Source of the DNA: Archangium gephyra
GTDB lineage: Bacteria; Myxococcota; Myxococcia; Myxococcales; Myxococcaceae
Assembly (NCBI RefSeq): GCF_001027285.1
Contig: NZ_CP011509.1
Span: 6,038,501 to 6,102,500 of the forward strand
Direction: 5' to 3'
DNA length: 64,000 nucleotides
Part shown: one piece after another, positions 6,931 through 14,680 of the stretch
How positions within the stretch are numbered: the stretch's first letter is position 1
Layout of the letters: each line of letters begins with the position of its first letter
Program-made: the position numbers and the translations under genes
The notes under the pieces: generated by a model
Seen by the model: only the letters and a program-made list of their open reading frames with translations
Databases searched by the model: none
What the model was told of the DNA's origin: nothing

Positions 6931-8364
6931 CTACTCGATGGCGCGGTAGACGCCGCCGGTGGCCTTGGCCAACTGCAGCATCAGCTCGCGCGACCTGGGC
7001 TTGTTGTCATTGTGGAAGCTGCCCATCAGGAAGGCGACGGTGTTCACCACCACCTTCCGCCGGGCATTCCAGGCGGCCACGTCCTCGAGGATCTCCGCGT
7101 GGGCCTTCTTCTTTCCATCCGTCGGCATGCCGTCGGTGAGGAAGTAGACGGCGTCCACCTCGGTGTGAGCGAAGGCCTTCTCCAGAGCGCCGTGGATGTT
7201 GGTTCCACCCCCCTGCTGAAGCGCGCCCACGTACTGCACCGCCTCCTGCACCGACTGTGGCGTGGCTGCGACGAGGCGAGGCTTCCACGTCCGCACCCGC
7301 GTGGAGAAGACGACGAGGTTGAACTTCGCGTCCTCCGGGAGCTGCTCCTTCAGCACGGCCTGCAGCTCGCGCTGCACGAACTGGAGCCGGGTGAGCGACT
7401 CGCCCCGGTTGGTGGTGAAACGCGCCTCCATGCTGCCGGAGACGTCCACCACGAAGATGGCGCGCTTGCTGCGGATGGTGCCGTACACCGGGCTGCGCGG
7501 CTTGATGGTCTCCAGGATCTTCCGCGCCTCCTCCTTGTGGGCCCCGAAGGTGAACTCGTCGAGGATGATGAACTTGTTCTCCGCGTCGGTGATGGCGTCC
7601 TTGAGCACGCGCAGCACCTTCAGCTTGTCATCGTTGAAGGCGTACGTTCCCAGCACCCCACGCACCTCGTGCGACGTCATGCCGAGGATGTGCTCGTCCA
7701 TCATCTTCACCGCCCGCACCATGTCGTCGCTGAGGGTGAGGCTCGGGACGAGCTGCTGGATCTGCGCGGAGGTGAAGCCCTCGGGGCGGCTGGAGATGGC
7801 TGTCTGGAGCACGTTCATCTTGCCGTCGGTGAAGTCCTCCTTCTGGAGCGCCGCGGCGAGCGTGCGGACGTCCGCGTCCGGCCATGCGCCCACCTGGTTC
7901 ACCAGCAGCGGCGTCATCTCGCCCGTGCTGCTGCCCCGGCTGGACGCGCTGACGCTGGTGGACGCGCTGTCGGTGGCCGCTGGCGCGGCGCTGGGGGCAA
8001 CGGGCGCGGCCTTCTGGATGTGGGCCAGGAGTGCCTTGGCCTTCTCCTTCTCGTCGTCGAAGCTGAAGAGGGTGACGAGCTTGCGCTTGTTCTCCGGATC
8101 CTCGATGCGATCCTTGAACGTCGAGAGCGCCTCGAGCTTGTCTTCGCCGAAGGAGAACCGCTCGACCAGGCGCGCCACTTGCGCGCAGGTGAAGGTGTTG
8201 GTGGAGGCCGCGGTCTTCAGGAGGGTGAGCTTCGCGTCGGAGAGGTGCTCGTCGTCCACGCGAGCTTCGAGCTGCTGAAAGAGCGCACCGTCCATGGCCC
8301 GAGCGGGCGCGGGCAGCAATGCGGCGAGCGTGAGACAGAGGACCAGACAACTGGAAAGGTTCAT
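6931..8364 (-). CDS. secreted VWA-domain protein with two DUF4476 domains
   Basis: 477 aa beginning with a signal peptide (MNLSSCLVLCLTLAALLPAPARA). Two copies of the myxobacterial DUF4476 module follow (about residues 30-110 and 165-250; each has LSDAKLTLLKTA / FTCAQVARLV / FSFGEDKLEALS-like helices), separated by a low-complexity Ala/Ser linker. The C-terminal half is a von Willebrand factor A domain with an intact MIDAS motif (FVVDVSGSM) and the later FLTDGMPTDG. Envelope or periplasmic metal-dependent adhesion or scaffolding is expected. It is divergent from the Rpn gene at 8546. The start at 8364 was chosen for the signal peptide. Confidence 0.85.
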   Translation of the reverse strand: MNLSSCLVLCLTLAALLPAPARAMDGALFQQLEARVDDEHLSDAKLTLLKTAASTNTFTCAQVARLVERFSFGEDKLEALSTFKDRIEDPENKRKLVTLFSFDDEKEKAKALLAHIQKAAPVAPSAAPAATDSASTSVSASSRGSSTGEMTPLLVNQVGAWPDADVRTLAAALQKEDFTDGKMNVLQTAISSRPEGFTSAQIQQLVPSLTLSDDMVRAVKMMDEHILGMTSHEVRGVLGTYAFNDDKLKVLRVLKDAITDAENKFIILDEFTFGAHKEEARKILETIKPRSPVYGTIRSKRAIFVVDVSGSMEARFTTNRGESLTRLQFVQRELQAVLKEQLPEDAKFNLVVFSTRVRTWKPRLVAATPQSVQEAVQYVGALQQGGGTNIHGALEKAFAHTEVDAVYFLTDGMPTDGKKKAHAEILEDVAAWNARRKVVVNTVAFLMGSFHNDNKPRSRELMLQLAKATGGVYRAIE

Positions 8365-8545
8365 GTCTGAATGGTGAAGGAAGCAGGGGGGCGCGGCAAT
8401 GCCCCGGCCGGTCGAGCGCCGCGCCCCACTCCGAGGCGGGCGTCTCTTTGGTGAGAGGGTAGTCGCCGGAACGGACGCCTCTGGACAGGCGCTGCCCTGC
8501 GCGGCGCCGCTGGCCCGCCGCGTGCTTTCCCTGGCGCTGCTCGCC

Positions 8546-9586
8546 ATGCCAGGCCCTCATGATCTCTTCGCCCGCTTCACCTTTGGCCAGCCCGAGCGGG
8601 CCGCGGCCGAGCTGCATGCCGTGCTGCCCACGCATGTCGTCTCCCAGGTGGACTGGTCCACCCTGCGGCGGGAGTCCGGCTCCGTGGTGGATCCGGAGCT
8701 GCGGGAGACCCAGAGTGACCTGCTCTTCTCGGCCCGCCTGCGCGGTGGACAACCGCTGTTGCTCTACGTGCTGCTGGAGCACCAGTCCTCGGTGGACGGG
8801 TGGATGGCGCTGCGCATGCTGCGCTATGTGGTGCGCCAGCTCGAACACTGGCGCAAGGCGAACCCGGACAGCGAGAAGCTGCCGGTGGTGGTGCCCCTCG
8901 TCATGTACCACGGGCCGGATGGGGCCTGGTCGGCACCTCGCCGGGTGGAAGAGCTCTTCGACCTGCCGGGAAAGGCAGAGGGGCAAGGGGAGTGGCGCGC
9001 GCTGGTGCCGCGCTTCGAGTACTTGCTGGATGACCTGACGGCCGAGCGGGCCGAGGCGCTGATGGCACGCCCCGGCCCGGCCCTGGTCCGGCTGGCCTTG
9101 CTCTTGCTGCGCTACGGGCGTACCGAGGAGCTTCCCCAGAGGCTGCCGGAGTGGGTGGCCCTCTTCGCGGAGGTCCACGCCGCCCCTCATGGAGACGAGG
9201 AGCTGGGCCTGGTCGTCCGTTACCTCCTCCAGGTCGGGGACAGGACAGTCCGCACGGCGATGGGCGGAGTGCTACGTTCCGTCATGGAGACACACCGAGC
9301 GGAGGAGCTGATGCGGACCTATGGCGAGGAACTCATCGAGCAAGGGCGCCTGAAGGGGCTGGAGCAGGGGTTGGAGCAGGGGCTAGAGCAGGGCCTGGAG
9401 CAGGGGCGGGCCCAGGGACGGGCGGAGAGTGTGCTTCAGCTTCTCACCGCGCGGGGCTGGCTCGTCAGCGAACAGGTCCGGCAGCGCATCCTGACCTGCA
9501 CGGACATGGCCATGCTCGAGCGCTGGTTCGCTCGCGCCCTGACAACCTCCAGCCTCTCCGAAGTGTTGGAAGAGCTGACGCAGTAA
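8546..9586 (+). CDS. Rpn/YhgA-like PD-(D/E)XK nuclease-transposase
   Basis: 346 aa, of the recombination-promoting nuclease (Rpn, PDDEXK-type putative transposase) family. The N-terminus MPGPHDLFARFTFGQPE is the family entry motif; SDLLFSAR and VLLEHQSS supply the D...ExQ nuclease core; LVMYHG follows. The family cleaves DNA and promotes RecA-independent recombination. Residues about 270-290 are four tandem LEQG-type repeats encoded by a 12-bp DNA repeat. A paralogue lies at 33026-34006 without that array. Such genes are domesticated or mobile; no terminal repeats were recognised here. Confidence 0.85.
   Translation: MPGPHDLFARFTFGQPERAAAELHAVLPTHVVSQVDWSTLRRESGSVVDPELRETQSDLLFSARLRGGQPLLLYVLLEHQSSVDGWMALRMLRYVVRQLEHWRKANPDSEKLPVVVPLVMYHGPDGAWSAPRRVEELFDLPGKAEGQGEWRALVPRFEYLLDDLTAERAEALMARPGPALVRLALLLLRYGRTEELPQRLPEWVALFAEVHAAPHGDEELGLVVRYLLQVGDRTVRTAMGGVLRSVMETHRAEELMRTYGEELIEQGRLKGLEQGLEQGLEQGLEQGRAQGRAESVLQLLTARGWLVSEQVRQRILTCTDMAMLERWFARALTTSSLSEVLEELTQ
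9359..9406 (+). repeat. 12-bp tandem repeat, four units
   Basis: Four consecutive 12-bp units (ctggagcagggg, ttggagcagggg, ctagagcagggc, ctggagcagggg) encode LEQG repeated inside the Rpn-family protein. Being a multiple of three, copy-number change by slippage keeps the frame. The paralogue at 33026-34006 has no equivalent array. Confidence 0.85.
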
Positions 9587-9597
9587 TCGAGGGCGGT

Positions 9598-10866
9598 TCA
9601 GCGTGGGGTGAGCTTGAGCAGCTTGCCGTTGGTCTCGTCGGTGAGCAGGTAGAGCGCTCCCTCGGGGCCCTGCACCACCTCGCGGATGCGCGCGTTCAAG
9701 TCCGTGAGCAGCCGCTCCTCGCCCACCACGCGGTCATTCCTCATCATCAGCCGCACCAGCGCCTGGCTGGACAGGCCTCCAATGAAGACGTTGTCGCGCC
9801 ACTCGGGGAAGAGCTCCCCGGTGTAGATGGTCATCCCCGAGGGAGAGATCACCGGATCCCAGTAGTACACGGGCTGCTCCATGCCCGGGCCCTGCGGGCT
9901 CTCGTGGATGGGCGCGCCCGAGTACTCCTCGCCATAGCCGATGGTGGGCCAGCCGTAGTCCTTGCCCGCCTCGGGGCGGTTGAGCTCGTCTCCCCCGCGA
10001 GGTCCCATCTCCACCGTCCACAGCCGCTGCTGGCGGTCGAGCGCCGCCGACAGGATGTTGCGGTGACCCACCGACCAGATCTCCGGCTTCGCGCCCCCGG
10101 TGCTCACGAACGGGTTGTCCAGGGGCACCGAGCCGTCGGGGTTGATGCGGACGACCTTGCCAAAGTGGCTCCGCACATCGCGTGCCTGCTTCCGGCCCTC
10201 GAGGATGGAGCGCTCGCCGAGCGTGACGAACAGCTTGCCGTCGGGGGTGAACACCAGCCGTCCTCCCGCGTGCAGGGTCGACTCGAGCGTGGGCATCATG
10301 CGGAAGATGACCTGCACCCCCTCCACGCGCGGCTTCTCTCCCTCCACGAGCTTCGCGCGTGCCACCGCCAGACCATTGCCGCCCGAGCGCGGCTCATAAT
10401 AGGTCCAGTAGATGAGGCCGCTCTGGGCGTAGTCGGGACCCACCTCCACGTCGAGCAGACCCCCCTGGTTACGGCCGTCCACGGGCGGCAGACCCGCGAC
10501 GGCGGGAGACTTCGCCCCCTGGGGCGTGACGATGTAGAGCGAGCCGGTGGGCTTCTCCGTCACCAGCATGCGCTGGTCGGGGAGGAAGGCGATGGCCCAG
10601 GGATTCCTGAAGCCCGAGGCGAGCTCGGTGACCTGCAAGGCCGTCTTCGTCTGGATGGCCGGAACGCGCGTCTGACCGGGGAAGGCCGGTTGGAACTCGG
10701 GCACGTTGGGAGGGCCCGTCGGGACGGGGGGGCCGCTGGGAAGGGGTTGCTCGGGCGGCGGCTCCGTGTCCCCGGGGGTTTGCGGCGGGCCGTCCGGGTT
10801 GGGAGGCTTGCTGGTACAGCCCGACAGCAGGGCGGCGAGGAGGAGGGTGATCGACAAGGTTCGCAT
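9598..10866 (-). CDS. PQQ-dependent sugar dehydrogenase-type lipoprotein
   Basis: 422 aa. MRTLSITLLLAALLSGC is a lipoprotein signal; a Pro-rich linker (residues about 20-60) leads to a six-bladed propeller of the soluble aldose sugar dehydrogenase (YliI/GSDH) family: LASGFRNPWAIAFLPD, GGLLDVEVGPDY, LHAGGRLVFTPDGKLFVTLG (the family's catalytic His), VGHRN, GPRGGDELN and YGWPTIGYGEEY. Such enzymes oxidise aldoses at the aldehyde carbon with PQQ in the periplasm or on the outer membrane. No PQQ biosynthesis genes are nearby. Start 10866 is set by the lipobox. Confidence 0.85.
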   Translation of the reverse strand: MRTLSITLLLAALLSGCTSKPPNPDGPPQTPGDTEPPPEQPLPSGPPVPTGPPNVPEFQPAFPGQTRVPAIQTKTALQVTELASGFRNPWAIAFLPDQRMLVTEKPTGSLYIVTPQGAKSPAVAGLPPVDGRNQGGLLDVEVGPDYAQSGLIYWTYYEPRSGGNGLAVARAKLVEGEKPRVEGVQVIFRMMPTLESTLHAGGRLVFTPDGKLFVTLGERSILEGRKQARDVRSHFGKVVRINPDGSVPLDNPFVSTGGAKPEIWSVGHRNILSAALDRQQRLWTVEMGPRGGDELNRPEAGKDYGWPTIGYGEEYSGAPIHESPQGPGMEQPVYYWDPVISPSGMTIYTGELFPEWRDNVFIGGLSSQALVRLMMRNDRVVGEERLLTDLNARIREVVQGPEGALYLLTDETNGKLLKLTPR

Positions 10867-11020
10867 GGGACTCTCTCCAGGACAGGGGCGGGAAGGGGGT
10901 TTCCCGGCGGTCCAATAAACAAGGAGGGAAGCGGCACGCCAATCAAACAATCTGGCGGGTGTCGGCTGGCGTGCTGACGCTGCTGAGCAGCCCGACGTGG
11001 GTGTCAGACGCCGTCTTCGG

Positions 11021-11128
11021 CTATTGCACCGTCACGGAGACCGCCGCGGAGGTGGCGACATTGCCGAGCGTGTCGGTGGCCCGGGCCGTCAGCGTGTGCT
11101 TGCCCTTGGCTACGAGCAGTGTGCTCCA
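11021..11128 (-). pseudogene. C-terminal fragment of an Ig-domain protein
   Basis: Before a TAG at 11021-11023 the minus strand reads KGKHTLTARATDTLGNVATS followed by AAVSVTVQ, the last two strands of a bacterial Ig-like domain as found at the ends of myxobacterial secreted proteins. Upstream of about 11128 the similarity stops. Only the 3' end of a former gene remains. Confidence 0.55.
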
Positions 11129-11160
11129 GTCAGCGGCCCTCCTCGGCCCCTCGGCTCCTG

Positions 11161-11490
11161 CCCTCACCCAGGGCCCACTTCGTCTTCTCCCTCGCGTAGG
11201 TGCTCTCGTAGCGGCGGGCCTCGTCGGCGTTCAGCGGGGGATGCCCACCGCCAGCCGCGCGAGCTTCTCGGCGAGCTGGTGCGCCGAGCCGGGGCCCTCC
11301 GTGTTGAAGAGCAACATCACGGTGAGGTCGTCCTTCGGCAGGTGCATCATGTGCGTCACGAACCCGTTGATGCCGCCCCCGTGATCCACGGTGGGTGGTC
11401 CTCGAGGTCGGCCATCCCCAGGCTAAAGTCGTACGGGTACGAGGCGCCCTGGCCGTCCGCCGTCTCCACCGGCGTCGGCATCACTCGGCG
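11161..11490 (-). pseudogene. decayed serine hydrolase (beta-lactamase-like)
   Basis: The minus strand carries, in three different frames, pieces of one protein: PVETADGQGASYPYDFSLG then MADLEDH, next VDHGGGINGFVTHMMHLPKD then LTVMLLFNTEGPGSAHQLAEKL, and finally LNADEARRYESTYAREKT. HGGGINGF is the KTG-equivalent HGG motif of class-C-like serine hydrolases. At least two frameshifts (near 11390 and 11237) and the missing N-terminal half with the SxxK nucleophile make it a pseudogene. Confidence 0.65.
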
Positions 11491-11553
11491 GCTTCGCACA
11501 GGACCTGTTCGTGTAGCGCGTGTCGGGTGCGTCGAGCACGGAGTGAAGCCGCC

Positions 11554-13089
11554 TCAGCCCAGGGGAGGTGGCACTCCTTCCGGCGAAGCCCAGTCCACTG
11601 CTAGGCGTGTCTCGACCCAAGCCAGAGCCGGAGCCAGCACCCGCCCGGCGCTGAGTCCAGCCGAGGCAACGTCCCGTGTGGTCAGGTCCACCACGAAGGC
11701 CGTTTCCGGCGGTTGCTTGCCGGCTCTCCTCTTGCCCGGGTCTATCGCCATGCCTTGCTGCTTCCGAAGCCACGGCTCGCGGCTGGCCCTAAACTCAGGC
11801 CGCATCGCGTGAAACCGTGCGAGCTCCACCAGGGTGCGTGGCATTTCCTGTGGAGGGGCGGGTCGGAGATCGACCCAGCGCTTGAGCCACCAATGCACCT
11901 GCACTGCTTCGAGCGAGGCGACTAGCATGGCAGCGTCGAGCGACTCCCGCGCGGCCAACCCGAGTGCCGTATAGGGAGGCTCGGGCCTTTCCAGGAAGGC
12001 CGCCACCACCGCACGCCGCTCATGCGCTGGTGAGATCAGACTCAGGTGGAGTCCAGGAATGGGCAGCGGCGCCTCCAGCGCCACCGGCTCGTGCCCTGCT
12101 CGCCATGCGGAGAGGAAGGCCGCCCTCTCCACCAACTCCGCCATCCCGTGCTCCGCCACCTCCGTAGGAGTGCTCCCCAGGGCTAGGCCATTGGAGTTCT
12201 GGCGGGAGGGAGTGGCCTCATCCCGTGGCTCTCTATAAGGAATGCAGCACAGGGCGAGCGGTACCCAGGCCGGTGCTCCATCCGAGAGGCAGTGGGCGCG
12301 CGTCCACCGCGCCAGCGGTTCCCGCTGGGGCGAATCCAACCAGGGTGTTGGATCCATCCAGACACCCTGCAGCGAGGTCGCTCGGGTGAGGGGCGTGGCA
12401 GGAGGGGCAAAGGCAGCACAGTATCGCTCGAGCGATTCCATCACCGCTCGCTGGCGGGCCCGCTCGGGATCGACATCCGCCGCCACCCCGTCGTTGCATG
12501 CGTGGACCGTGTGAAAGTCTGAGGTGCGGCACCCCTGGGCGATGGCGACGCAGATGCCGGGTTCCGGCGAGGGTTGGAGGATTACCTTGTGAACCAGTCC
12601 CAAGCGCGAACTGATGAACTCCGTCCACCGCACGCGCGGCAGGGGCCGCTGGGCGCACGCGGTGCAGGGGGGAATGGGCAAGAGCAGGTGGCGCTGGCGC
12701 GAGCCCTCCGCCTCAAGCTCCCACTGAAACTGTCCTCCGCCCACGCCCTCCTCCCAAATTGCTCGGAGCGTGGTTGCAATCCGCTCCGCAGCCGCCTCAT
12801 CCGCGCACGGCCGGCACTCGGTCGCTCCGTTGGAGATGCGGCGCCGCAGGTAACACGAGAAGCAGGCGGGACCGCTGGGTCCGAAGATCGGTCCGACGCA
12901 AACCGAGCCGTTCCGCCCCTCTTCGACCAACACCCAGGGAGCGGAGCCCTGGCCCAGCTGCCGCAACTCCTCCACGCTCGACCACTCACAAGCAATAATG
13001 AGGGGCGCTTCCCACCTTGCGTCCTCCAAGAGGCTCCGCACACGGCGAGCCAGAGGAGTATGTCCAAGCACTTGTAGTTGGGAACTCAC
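11554..13089 (-). CDS. YcaO cyclodehydratase with N-terminal E1-like (TOMM) domain
   Basis: 511 aa. Residues 1-150 form an E1/ThiF-like leader-peptide-binding domain with GPxFGPSGPACFSC and PCTAC, giving the zinc tetrathiolate (Cys76, 79, 142, 145). Residues 160-511 are a YcaO domain: AVMESLERYC (Glu218, Glu221) and NSNGLALGSTPTE...MAELVER (Glu318, Glu321) are the ATP/Mg ligands; the C-terminus is Pro-rich (EGVPPPLG). Such fused proteins convert Cys/Ser/Thr of a precursor into azolines. GTG start; its Shine-Dalgarno GAGGT overlaps the stop of the upstream maturase, implying coupling. It is the last gene of the RiPP cluster. No azoline oxidase is seen. Confidence 0.88.
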   Translation of the reverse strand: MSSQLQVLGHTPLARRVRSLLEDARWEAPLIIACEWSSVEELRQLGQGSAPWVLVEEGRNGSVCVGPIFGPSGPACFSCYLRRRISNGATECRPCADEAAAERIATTLRAIWEEGVGGGQFQWELEAEGSRQRHLLLPIPPCTACAQRPLPRVRWTEFISSRLGLVHKVILQPSPEPGICVAIAQGCRTSDFHTVHACNDGVAADVDPERARQRAVMESLERYCAAFAPPATPLTRATSLQGVWMDPTPWLDSPQREPLARWTRAHCLSDGAPAWVPLALCCIPYREPRDEATPSRQNSNGLALGSTPTEVAEHGMAELVERAAFLSAWRAGHEPVALEAPLPIPGLHLSLISPAHERRAVVAAFLERPEPPYTALGLAARESLDAAMLVASLEAVQVHWWLKRWVDLRPAPPQEMPRTLVELARFHAMRPEFRASREPWLRKQQGMAIDPGKRRAGKQPPETAFVVDLTTRDVASAGLSAGRVLAPALAWVETRLAVDWASPEGVPPPLG

Positions 13090-13098
13090 AGTCAGACC

Positions 13099-14673
13099 TC
13101 AAGGGGAAGGATTGGACAGCGCGTCGAACAGGGGTGCTAGGCCACAGCAACTCGTGCTGGCATGGGGCTCGTGGCGTTGCGAGACATACCGCTCATGTGG
13201 GCACCACCCACGGCAGTAACGGAAGTGGGGGCAAGTGTTCATGAGCGCGGTGGCACGCTGGTTCTCTGCCCAGAGGGCTCGTGTCTTCGGGTTGGATCGG
13301 ATCTCGGAAAAGTCGTGCTGGAGCACGTTCCCCAACGTGTAGGCGGGATCCCCTATGTACTTGTCACAATGGGCGATGCTCCCGTCGAGCTCCGCGAGGA
13401 AGAAGTGACCCACACAATTGCCACTCAGCTCGCAGAATCCAGACTGCTGACCCGCGAGCGCTCGGTTCGCCGCCTCCAACTCACGCACGCGCAATGCTCG
13501 GCTCGGGGATTGGCGGAGCACCTCGCGCACTCCCAGCAGGAAGCGCACATAGGTAGCCTGGTCCAGGTAGGTGCCGGGGGAAGGCGGGGAGACATTGTCT
13601 GGACGCATGGGGAGCAGCCCCACCTCGGAGACCTCCTCCGCTTGAAGGAAGTCCACCAGCCCCTGGGGCCCCAGCTCCACGAGGGCGGGGGTGACCACCA
13701 TGAGGACGCCCTTGAGCAGCCCGGCACCGCGCAGCAACCGCAGCCCGCGCTGCACCGCCGGAAAGCTGGACCGCCCACCCACCTGTGGCCGTGTCCGGTC
13801 GTGCACGGAGGCCGGGCCATCCAGGCTGACACTGATCTGGAAGCGATAGTGATGGAATAGCTCCACCCAGTCCTGATTCAGTGTCGTGGCATTGGTCTGG
13901 AGGATGTTCTTGATTCGCTGGCCCGGGCGGCGGAACCACCGCTGAAGGGCGAGCACCCGCAGGATGCCTACCGGCCGCAGCAGGGTGGGCTCTCCTCCAT
14001 GCCAGACGAGGTCCACCACCGCATGCTCCGCGGGGGTGAACGTGCGTTGGAACAGATGGGCCAGCACTTCGAAGCGCATGGTCTGATTGGGCCCTTCCGC
14101 CCAATCGTGGCAGTAGACGCAACGGAGATTGCAAAGCCGGGTGAGCTTGGCGATGACACAAACGTAGCCGCCGTAATTTATGTCTTGCCCGGGCATCCAA
14201 CCAAACGCGGGTGCATCCGGGGGCGTGTCGCTCCGGGACATCCTCCCGAGCAATTGCAACTCCTGCTCCGAGAAGAAGCACTCGGCAGGCCAGGTAGCCA
14301 GCGCATCCAGTGGGTCCAACGCCCGCCGGAAGAGCACCTCCAATGCCTGCTGCTCTTCGTCTGGGCACTCCGCCACGTAGGCCACCAGTTCGTCCGCGGG
14401 CTGGACCTGGGAGATGCGCAGATGATTGCCCTGCACCTGGAGTTGGAATCCTCCCGAGGCGGAGTTGAAGAGGCGCTCGACCGTAGGCCGGTCGCGGAGA
14501 AAGCGCCAAGTGGGGCTCACCACCCGATTCGCCTCCAGCCCGAAGGTCTTTCCAGCCCGCGCCAGCAGTGTCTCCCAGAGCCGTGCGTTGGGGCTGTGGC
14601 GGGCAAACCCGGTGAAGCGCTCACGAGCCGCCTCATAGCGGCTCCAGGGAAGGAATTCAGAATTCGCGAACAT
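13099..14673 (-). CDS. radical SAM/SPASM-type RiPP maturase
   Basis: 524 aa. About 175 residues of N-terminal domain precede the radical SAM cluster motif LTRLCNLRCVYCHDW (Cys181, 185, 188), then VWHGGEPTLL, SVSLDGP and other TIM-barrel motifs. The C-terminus has a SPASM/twitch-like set of cysteines (FCELSGNCVGHFF, AHCDKYIG, TCPHFRYCRGWCPH) for auxiliary Fe-S clusters. Enzymes of this design install C-C, C-S or other crosslinks or epimerise residues in peptides; which reaction is not deducible. Start 14673 lies 7 bases beyond the stop of the methyltransferase; the longer frame to 14709 overlaps that gene. Confidence 0.85.
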   Translation of the reverse strand: MFANSEFLPWSRYEAARERFTGFARHSPNARLWETLLARAGKTFGLEANRVVSPTWRFLRDRPTVERLFNSASGGFQLQVQGNHLRISQVQPADELVAYVAECPDEEQQALEVLFRRALDPLDALATWPAECFFSEQELQLLGRMSRSDTPPDAPAFGWMPGQDINYGGYVCVIAKLTRLCNLRCVYCHDWAEGPNQTMRFEVLAHLFQRTFTPAEHAVVDLVWHGGEPTLLRPVGILRVLALQRWFRRPGQRIKNILQTNATTLNQDWVELFHHYRFQISVSLDGPASVHDRTRPQVGGRSSFPAVQRGLRLLRGAGLLKGVLMVVTPALVELGPQGLVDFLQAEEVSEVGLLPMRPDNVSPPSPGTYLDQATYVRFLLGVREVLRQSPSRALRVRELEAANRALAGQQSGFCELSGNCVGHFFLAELDGSIAHCDKYIGDPAYTLGNVLQHDFSEIRSNPKTRALWAENQRATALMNTCPHFRYCRGWCPHERYVSQRHEPHASTSCCGLAPLFDALSNPSP

Positions 14674-14680
14674 GGGCGGC

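Noticed and set aside
10890..10960. A sigma-54-like sequence upstream of the sugar dehydrogenase (minus strand TTGGCGTGCCGCTTCC).
   Set aside because: The -12 element lacks the invariant GC (it reads CC), so it is not a valid match.
9151..10977. A 608-aa + strand frame over the sugar dehydrogenase gene.
   Set aside because: It is the complement of the lipoprotein gene and has no domain; the minus strand contains the GSDH motifs and lipobox.
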